This document shows, piece by piece, positions 7,203 through 11,916 of a DNA stretch of 15,826 nucleotides. Each line of letters starts with the position of its first letter. Within the stretch, counting starts at the first letter, position 1. A program made the position numbers and the translations under genes. Under the pieces are notes generated by a model. It worked only from the letters and a program-made list of their open reading frames with translations. It did not search any database and was not told the origin of the DNA. Origin of the DNA: DASQFY01 sp036397815 (GTDB lineage: Bacteria; Chloroflexota; Limnocylindria; QHBO01); contig DASWIE010000115.1 of assembly GCA_036397815.1 (NCBI GenBank), positions 1 through 15,826 of the forward strand. The letters run 5' to 3'.

Positions 7203-7212
7203 ATGATAGGAT
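7203..7212. promoter_or_regulatory. Overlapping divergent -10 elements between glutaredoxin-like and DUF4242 genes
   Basis: Plus-strand TAGGAT (7207-7212) would serve the DUF4242 gene with a leader of about 29 bases. Minus-strand TATCAT (7208-7203) would serve the glutaredoxin-like gene with essentially no leader. The two hexamers share two bases. No clear -35 is seen for either. Confidence 0.45.
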
Positions 7213-7247
7213 CAGGGTGACATCCAACATCCGAAGGAGGCCCCCGC

Positions 7248-7496
7248 ATGCCAACCTACATGGACGTGCACGACCTGCCCGGCGTCAAGGCCGCAGACGT
7301 TGCCAAGGCGCATGAGGCCGATGTGGCGGTGCAGGGCAAGTACGGCGTCAACTACAAGAGCTACTGGGTCGACGAGGCCGAGGGGAAGGTCTTCTGCCTC
7401 GTCGATGCGCCGGACAAGGAGAGCGCCGCCCGGACCCATCGCGAGGCGCATGGGCTCGAGGCGCACACCCTCTATGAGGTCGAGCAGGGCGCCTGA
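7248..7496 (+). CDS. DUF4242 small protein (SCO4226-like, possible nickel binder)
   Basis: An 82-aa soluble protein matching the DUF4242 family in length and pattern: MPTYMDVHDLPG at the start, a central YGVNYKSYWVDEAEGKVFCL, then APDKESAARTHREAHG. The Streptomyces coelicolor member SCO4226 is 82 aa and was described as a nickel-binding ferredoxin-like fold protein; conserved His residues (His8, His20 and the two in RTHREAHG) are present here, so metal binding is possible but not demonstrated. The start is secure: AAGGAGG at 7234-7240 is seven bases before the ATG, the best ribosome binding site in the window. It stands alone between a divergent redox gene and a tRNA gene. Its cellular role is unknown. 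Confidence 0.85.
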   Translation: MPTYMDVHDLPGVKAADVAKAHEADVAVQGKYGVNYKSYWVDEAEGKVFCLVDAPDKESAARTHREAHGLEAHTLYEVEQGA

Positions 7497-7510
7497 TCCC
7501 ACGTCGAGGT

Positions 7511-7538
7511 GGCGCCGGGGTAGGATGGTGCCGGCGCC
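7511..7538 (+). promoter_or_regulatory. tRNA-Arg promoter -10 inside an inverted repeat
   Basis: TAGGAT at 7521-7526 is a -10 candidate 12 bases before the mature tRNA. Perfect 8-bp arms flank it: GGCGCCGG (7511-7518) and CCGGCGCC (7531-7538), with a 12-base spacer. No -35 is evident. No T-run follows, so I do not call it a terminator. Confidence 0.35.
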
Positions 7539-7614
7539 GCCCCCGTAGCTCAGCGGATAGAGCGAGGCCGTCCTAAGGCCTGCGTCGGGGGTTCGATTCC
7601 CTCCGGGGGCGCCA
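7539..7614 (+). tRNA. tRNA-Arg (anticodon CCU)
   Basis: A complete 76-base cloverleaf. The acceptor stem pairs GCCCCCG (7539-7545) with CGGGGGC (7604-7610), with G as discriminator and an encoded CCA at 7612-7614. The D arm is GCTC/GAGC. The anticodon stem AGGCC/GGCCT (7565-7569, 7577-7581) encloses loop GTCCTAA, giving anticodon CCT at 7572-7574, which reads AGG. The T arm has loop TTCGATT (7592-7598) with one G-T pair in its stem. No attachment-site duplication or integrase is seen beside it. Confidence 0.97.
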
Positions 7615-7661
7615 ACCTCACTCTCGGCACCAGCATCGATCGGCTGGGCACGGCGCGACTT

Positions 7662-7667
7662 TAGAAT
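7662..7667 (+). promoter_or_regulatory. Possible -10 element for aquaporin gene
   Basis: TAGAAT matches five of six bases of the -10 consensus and sits in the 104-base gap after the tRNA. Transcription would start near 7674, about 45 bases before the aquaporin ATG. No good -35 is visible. Confidence 0.4.
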
Positions 7668-7718
7668 CGGCGTCGGCAGGCGCTTGCCGGCCGAGCGGAC
7701 AGCGGAGTGCGGAAACCG

Positions 7719-8429
7719 ATGCTCAACAAGGCGGGCGCGGCGCTTGTTGCCGAGGGAGTCGGCACCTTCCTCTTCTTCTTCGTGGGCGCGGGCGCCGTGG
7801 TGCTCGACGAGCACACCGGCGGGGGCGTCGGCCTGCTCGGCATCGCGTTCGCGCACGGGCTGACGCTGGCGGTGATGGTCTCGGCGCTTGGCGCCGTCTC
7901 AGGCGGCCACTTCAACCCAGCCGTGACGGTCGCCGTGCGGCTGGCTGGGCGGATCGAGTGGCCGACCGCGGTCAGCTACGTGCTGGCCCAGCTGGTCGGG
8001 GCGGTGGCCGCGGGCCTTGCCCTGCGCGGCATCTTCCCGGAGTCGTCGTGGATGCCGTCGGCGATTGGCACCCCGGCGCTCGACCCCTCGATCGGCTGGG
8101 AGGGCGGCATCGCGGTGGAGGCGATCCTGACGCTGGTGCTGGTGCTCACCGTCTTCGGCACCGCGATCGATCCCCGCGCGCCACGAATCGGGGGCCTGGC
8201 GATCGGCCTGGCGGTGGCGGCCGACATCCTGATGGGCGGCCCCCTCACCGGCGCGGCGATGAACCCGGCCCGCTGGTTCGGCCCGGCGGTCGCGTCCGGG
8301 ACCTTCGCGGACTGGTACGTGTGGTGGACCGGCCCATTGCTGGGCGCGATCGCGGCAGCCGCGATCTACCGCTACGCGCTGGAGGATCGCGGCTCAGCGA
8401 CCGTCACGCCCGCCACGCCAGAGGGCTGA
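7719..8429 (+). CDS. MIP-family aquaporin with TIP-like selectivity filter
   Basis: Six-helix channel protein of 236 aa with both hallmark half-helix motifs, HFNPAVT (NPA at 66-68) and AMNPARWFGPA (NPA at 182-184). By alignment from memory to E. coli AqpZ (Phe43, His174, Thr183, Arg189), the selectivity filter here is His46, Ile170, Ala179, Arg185. AqpZ and GlpF have different sets; His/Ile/Ala/Arg matches plant tonoplast intrinsic proteins of the TIP3/TIP4 kind. The pore may therefore pass ammonia, urea or hydrogen peroxide as well as water (inference). ATG 7719 is preferred, with GCGGA just upstream; a GTG at 7707 would add four residues. It is monocistronic, preceded by a TAGAAT -10 candidate. 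Confidence 0.94.
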   Translation: MLNKAGAALVAEGVGTFLFFFVGAGAVVLDEHTGGGVGLLGIAFAHGLTLAVMVSALGAVSGGHFNPAVTVAVRLAGRIEWPTAVSYVLAQLVGAVAAGLALRGIFPESSWMPSAIGTPALDPSIGWEGGIAVEAILTLVLVLTVFGTAIDPRAPRIGGLAIGLAVAADILMGGPLTGAAMNPARWFGPAVASGTFADWYVWWTGPLLGAIAAAAIYRYALEDRGSATVTPATPEG

Positions 8430-8445
8430 GCGGGCGTCGCAGGTC

Positions 8446-8465
8446 ATGGCCACACAGGGTGGCAT
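8446..8465. repeat. Inverted repeat, copy A
   Basis: Near-palindrome with arms ATGGCCAC and GTGGCAT around ACAGG; the left arm has one extra G. It is closely similar to the copy at 8591-8609. Confidence 0.55.
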
Positions 8466-8590
8466 TCCGATCATCCGACAGCGAGATTTGACGCTGGGGG
8501 CTCCATTCGGCGGTCACTCGGCAACGCGACGTGGCGAAACGACCGCCGGGCGAGGAGTTAGCAGCTCAGGAACCCGTCTCGATGGTCGTA

Positions 8591-8609
8591 ATGCCACACC
8601 GCGTGGCAT
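8591..8609. repeat. Inverted repeat, copy B
   Basis: Perfect 7-bp arms ATGCCAC and GTGGCAT around a five-base spacer ACCGC. It is closely similar to the copy at 8446-8465, 145 bases upstream. Confidence 0.6.
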
Positions 8610-8688
8610 CTGGAATCGCGGCGGGCAAGAAGAGCCCAGTGGATTGCAGCTGCGCCACGATGGGATGCATCGGGCCAAACCGCGCACG

Positions 8689-9408
8689 CTAGATGAAGAA
8701 CTGGAACAGGCTTGACATCTGGAAGAAGGCGTTGGTGTAGATCAGGACGCCCATCGCCATGATGAACACGCCGGAGGCCACCGCCACGGCCCGATGGTGG
8801 CGCCGCAGCGCGGCCAGCACCCCGCGGAAGCGCGGCAGGGCGACCGCCGCGGCAAGGAACGGGACGGCCAGGCCACAGGTGTAGGCGAGGAGCAGCAGGA
8901 CCGCGATCCAGGCGTCCTGCGTGGAGGCGCCCATGGTCAGGATCGCTCCCAGCACGGGACCGATGCAGGGGGTCCATCCCACCGCCACCAGCGCACCGAG
9001 CGCCACGGCTCGGGTCGAGCGGCCGGCCGGCAGCAGGTCGGTGGGGACGCCGAGCCGGACCCTGTCGAGCAGGGGCCCGAAGACCCCGGTCGTCACCAGC
9101 CCGATTCCGATGACCAGCACGCCGGCCGCCTGGCGTACGGCGTCGATCCGGAACAGGACAACGCCGAGCAGCCCGGCCCAGGTGCCGAGCAGCACGAAGA
9201 CGAGCGCGAAGCCGATGACGAACCGGAGCGCCTGGCCCAGGACCGGCCCGCGCCACCGGATGGCGGCCGAGCCTCCACCGGCGCCACTGACGCCCACCGA
9301 CGTCTCACCCAGGAAGGCGAGGTAGACCGGCAGCAGCGCCAGCACGCAGGGCGAGACGAAGCTCAGCAGGCCGGCTGCGAAGGCGAGGGCCAGGCTGACG
9401 TCGGTCAT
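8689..9408 (-). CDS. ccdA: Cytochrome c biogenesis protein CcdA (DsbD-like electron transporter)
   Basis: Polytopic membrane protein of 239 aa that carries reducing equivalents from cytoplasmic thioredoxin to extracytoplasmic thiol proteins. About six membrane segments are visible (near 7-32, 60-86, 93-111, 135-160, 167-192 and 208-226). The redox cysteines are Cys21 in SFVSPCVLALLPVYLAF and Cys148 in GWTPCIGPVLGA, both in the expected Pro-Cys settings; Cys178 (AYTCGLAVPF) is extra. Likely partner proteins are the TlpA/ResA-like gene at 6392-6934 and the c-type heme domain of the CopCD fusion in the same operon. It is the last gene of the minus-strand copper operon, starting four bases after the stop of the 511-aa membrane protein. 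No terminator is obvious after it. Confidence 0.94.
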   Translation of the reverse strand: MTDVSLALAFAAGLLSFVSPCVLALLPVYLAFLGETSVGVSGAGGGSAAIRWRGPVLGQALRFVIGFALVFVLLGTWAGLLGVVLFRIDAVRQAAGVLVIGIGLVTTGVFGPLLDRVRLGVPTDLLPAGRSTRAVALGALVAVGWTPCIGPVLGAILTMGASTQDAWIAVLLLLAYTCGLAVPFLAAAVALPRFRGVLAALRRHHRAVAVASGVFIMAMGVLIYTNAFFQMSSLFQFFI

Positions 9409-9412
9409 CGCG

Positions 9413-10948
9413 TCAGCGGGCGATGAGGGCGGCCGGCGGCGTGCCCGGCTCGAGGGTGATCGGCGCGGCGATGATCCAGAGCGACAGCACGGTGTAGCCG
9501 ACCATCAGCAGAACAAGCGGCAGGCCGGCCAGCACGGGGCGGCTCGCCGCCTCGCGCAGCGCGTGGCGATGGGCGAGCACCACGGCGACGACATGGCCGA
9601 GCACGATCGCGCCCACTGAGAGGTACCAGACGGCGCTGATCGGCATCCAGTCGAGCATCGGCGCCACCGTGCTCAACGGGTTGGCCAGGAGGCCGGGCAC
9701 CCAGAGCAGGCCCTGGATCAACAGCGTCAGGTAGTGCGCGATCAGGTAGCCCGTGGCGATCGGCAGCAGCGTGGCGGCGTAGGCGCCGATGGTCGCGCCC
9801 AGCGGCGCGGTCGCCTGGCCCGGGTCGTGGAGCGCCCGCGTCAGCCTGACCGCGATCGCGAAGGCCGCCATGAAGAGGAGCCAGATCACGAGCAGCCCGC
9901 CGGTCTGGACGAGGTAGACAGTGGTCAGCGCGCCCAGGACCTCGAACAGGGACACGAAAATCGGGTTCAGCAATGCGCCCCAGAAGGCCGTCTCCGACAG
10001 CCCGTCGTACGTGACGCCGGCAAGCGCCAGCACGATGAAGGCGGCATCAGACCAGCCGGCGCCGCGCACCTCGGTCAGGCCGGTGAACCAGGGACGCAGC
10101 TCGGGCCGTCGTTCGGACGCCTCCGCGGCGACGGCGCACTCGGGGCAGTCGACGCATCGGTCTGGATCGCAGGCCTCCGAACAGCCCTCGCACGCGTTCG
10201 GATCCACGACTCGGCGCCCGAGCGGGCCGATCCGCCCGAACCAGCCGAGGAGGACCTCGAACAGCTCCGCGTTCCGCAGCCAGGCGACCCGCCCGAAGGT
10301 GACCATGCCGAGGAGGGTGAGGAAGGTGTAGCCGACCAGCAGGTTGGCGACCAGCATCGGGGCTTGGCTGTCGGGAAGGACGAGCTCGCACCACACGGCG
10401 GCGAAGAGGAGCGCCACCGCCGGCCAGCGAGCCAGCCCGGCGGGGTAGGCGAGTCCGGCGTCCAGGCGGTCCAGCCCGACGAGCCGCGCGAGGCGTTCGA
10501 GCAGACCGAAGAGGAACCGGAATGGGCTCAGGCTGGGCCATGGGTTGCCGAGCAGCACCGCAACGATCGGCAGGCCCACCCAGATCCCGATCCAGAACAG
10601 CACAGCCGGCACCGGCGAGATCGGGTCGACGAGGTAGCCGGTGACGATCGCGCCCAGCCACCAGAACAGGCCCAGTCCCTGCAGCAGGACCGATGTCACC
10701 CGTGCGACGCCCGCGCTGACCGGCCAGCTCGGGTACCCCGGCACGGCCCCCGCCGGGCGCACGACCAGCACCGAAACCGCGAACGATGCGGCAACCGCCA
10801 GACCCGCGCCCGCCAGGTAGAGGGCAAGCGGCACGGGCAGCGTGAAGGCGTCGCCGATGGCGTGGGCCGCGACGGGGATTGGCTGCAGCAGCGAGAGCGC
10901 GGCGGCGACGACCCCCGCCGCACAGGCGAGCGCCGCCCTATGGCTCAT
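9413..10948 (-). CDS. Polytopic membrane protein with six-cysteine cluster, function unknown
   Basis: A 511-aa protein with about eleven or twelve predicted membrane segments and a signal-like start ending VAAHA. A hydrophilic loop at about 250-275 holds Cys253, 256, 260, 265, 268 and 271 (CxxC-x3-C-x4-CxxCxxC), which could bind an iron-sulfur cluster, zinc or copper. His29, His405 (IAHYLTLL), His452 (LGHVVAVV), His460 and His462 are further metal or heme candidates. Its start, AHAIGDAFTLPVPLALYLAGAG, recalls membrane proteins annotated as fenitrothion hydrolase (FedB-like) in actinobacteria; I do not think that name tells us its role here. It overlaps the preceding cupredoxin-like gene by 11 bases, with ccdA four bases downstream, so it belongs to the copper operon. 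A metal transporter or membrane redox protein is a reasonable guess, no more. Confidence 0.8.
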   Translation of the reverse strand: MSHRAALACAAGVVAAALSLLQPIPVAAHAIGDAFTLPVPLALYLAGAGLAVAASFAVSVLVVRPAGAVPGYPSWPVSAGVARVTSVLLQGLGLFWWLGAIVTGYLVDPISPVPAVLFWIGIWVGLPIVAVLLGNPWPSLSPFRFLFGLLERLARLVGLDRLDAGLAYPAGLARWPAVALLFAAVWCELVLPDSQAPMLVANLLVGYTFLTLLGMVTFGRVAWLRNAELFEVLLGWFGRIGPLGRRVVDPNACEGCSEACDPDRCVDCPECAVAAEASERRPELRPWFTGLTEVRGAGWSDAAFIVLALAGVTYDGLSETAFWGALLNPIFVSLFEVLGALTTVYLVQTGGLLVIWLLFMAAFAIAVRLTRALHDPGQATAPLGATIGAYAATLLPIATGYLIAHYLTLLIQGLLWVPGLLANPLSTVAPMLDWMPISAVWYLSVGAIVLGHVVAVVLAHRHALREAASRPVLAGLPLVLLMVGYTVLSLWIIAAPITLEPGTPPAALIAR

Positions 10949-11375
10949 GGACGATCAGGGTGCCGATGGTCACCTCGGCCGGGCCGTCGTTGGTGTGGAG
11001 CCCGATCGGGAACTGGCCGCTGCGCGCGGCGGTGAACTCGAGAGTCAGGGTCCGTCCGGCACGGATCTCGGCTGCGCTCACCTGGTCGTCATAACCGTGC
11101 ACATGGAAGAAGCCGTCGCGTTCCGCGTTGACCATCAGCGTTACTTGCTGGTCGCGGCAGACTTCCAGGGTCCCAGGGTCGAGCTGTTCGTCCGCGAGCG
11201 TGGCGTGCAGCATCACCGACGGCTCGTTGCAGGTCGCCGGCAGGACAACCTGCGGCACGCAAGCGCTGGAGATCGCCGCCACGAGCAGAAGGGCGGCGCA
11301 CCAATGCAGTGATTTCAGGATGTGCGTGGCCTCCGCGTTGCGGCCGGCCCGGATTTCCCGGACCGGCCGCGCCAT
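10938..11375 (-). CDS. Exported cupredoxin-like small protein with HVHGYD motif
   Basis: Predicted exported protein of 145 aa from ATG 11375. A hydrophobic segment (about 25-38) is followed by Cys39 in ISSAC, a weak lipobox. Cys49 and Cys73 may pair. The beta-rich domain has FFHVHGYD (89-96) and GLHTND (125-130), resembling cupredoxin-like domains but without the Cys and Met ligands of blue copper, so His91, His93 and His127 are the likely metal ligands. The annotated start is doubtful. It gives an unusually long N-terminal region and places a strong hairpin over codons 2-12. GGAGG at 11330-11334 lies eight bases before an in-frame ATC (11321) and eleven before CTG (11318), either giving a normal 20-21-residue signal. 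The upstream copC stop is one base away. Similar proteins accompany the next gene's family, as I recall. Confidence 0.75.
   Translation of the reverse strand: MARPVREIRAGRNAEATHILKSLHWCAALLLVAAISSACVPQVVLPATCNEPSVMLHATLADEQLDPGTLEVCRDQQVTLMVNAERDGFFHVHGYDDQVSAAEIRAGRTLTLEFTAARSGQFPIGLHTNDGPAEVTIGTLIVHEP
11340..11370 (-). repeat. Strong inverted repeat at 5' end of cupredoxin-like gene
   Basis: Thirteen-base arms GCGGCCGGCCCGG (11340-11352) and CCGGACCGGCCGC (11358-11370) pair with one mismatch around a five-base loop. It is not followed by a T-run. It lies between copC and the Shine-Dalgarno-like GGAGG (11334-11330) and could separate expression of the two genes or protect mRNA ends. Confidence 0.7.
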
Positions 11376-11376
11376 G

Positions 11377-11916
11377 CTAGCGGAGCGCGAGACGGCGGAC
11401 GCCGATCACGCCCGCCAGGGCGAACAGCAGCCAGCCGACCAGCGGCGCCAGGGGGAGGCTGGGCCTGGGCAGGGCCGTGTTGGGCTGCTCGTCGGTGGAC
11501 CCCGGGATCGCCTCGGTGGCCTTGTAGCCGAAGCTGAGGGTGCCTCCCGACTCGTGACCGTCGGCCGCGACGAAGGTGTACTCGACCGTGTACACGCCGG
11601 GGTCGGTGATGGCCACGTCGCCAGCCATGACGTTGCGGTCCGCGATGGTGAGGTCGACTTCGCCACTGCCGACCTCGTGGCCGCCGGCATCGACGACGGT
11701 GAACGAGCTGCCGTCGGGATCCAGCTCGTCACCGAAGGTCAGGGTCACCCCGGTCGGTGGGGCGTCGAGGTTTTCGCCGGCGGAGGGCGTGCTGGACTCG
11801 AGCTCGGTATGTGCGGCGGCGACGGCGGGCAGCGCCGCCAGCAGGGCAGTGATCGAGACGCCCACGAGCAGCGATCGGATTCGCATCGGGCTGGCCATTT
11901 CCGGACTGGTGTTCAT
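11377..11916 (-). CDS. copC: CopC-domain copper-binding protein with C-terminal membrane anchor
   Basis: Extracytoplasmic copper-binding protein of 179 aa. The signal peptide ends AVAAA before His36, so the mature protein would begin HTELESSTP, giving the N-terminal histidine that binds Cu(II) in CopC. The beta-barrel domain runs to about residue 131 and ends AADGHESGGTLSFGY, with Asp119 and His121 as the other Cu(II) ligands. The Met-rich Cu(I) site of Pseudomonas CopC is not evident. A Pro-rich linker leads to a membrane segment (about 155-173) and a basic tail RRLALR, anchoring it outside the cell membrane. The ATG overlaps the stop of the CopCD fusion (ATGA), which settles the start over longer alternatives; a second ATG ten codons in is possible. 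It is the second CopC module in this operon. Confidence 0.92.
   Translation of the reverse strand: MNTSPEMASPMRIRSLLVGVSITALLAALPAVAAAHTELESSTPSAGENLDAPPTGVTLTFGDELDPDGSSFTVVDAGGHEVGSGEVDLTIADRNVMAGDVAITDPGVYTVEYTFVAADGHESGGTLSFGYKATEAIPGSTDEQPNTALPRPSLPLAPLVGWLLFALAGVIGVRRLALR

Larger units (their letters stand above)
8430..8688. other. Intergenic stretch with inverted repeats
   Basis: A 259-base gap between the convergent aquaporin and ccdA genes. It looks less G+C-rich than its surroundings, and no frame reads like a protein. It contains two similar imperfect palindromes (8446-8465 and 8591-8609) and a wider 8-bp inverted pair, CGGCGGTC (8508-8515) with GACCGCCG (8541-8548). No T-run follows any stem, so classical intrinsic terminators are not supported. 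It could hold a structured RNA, paired regulator sites or degraded sequence. Confidence 0.5.

Noticed and set aside
7539..7614. tRNA-Arg as an integration site for a mobile element
   Set aside because: No integrase, no direct repeat of the tRNA 3' end and no change in gene character were seen on either side.
8446..8715. 89-codon plus-strand frame in the aquaporin-ccdA gap
   Set aside because: It has no ribosome binding site, unusual composition and no recognised family, and it runs into the 3' end of ccdA on the other strand.
9734..11035. 433-codon plus-strand frame
   Set aside because: It is antisense to the 511-aa membrane protein. The translation is Gln/Arg/Glu/Pro-rich with no domain, while the minus strand has clear membrane helices.
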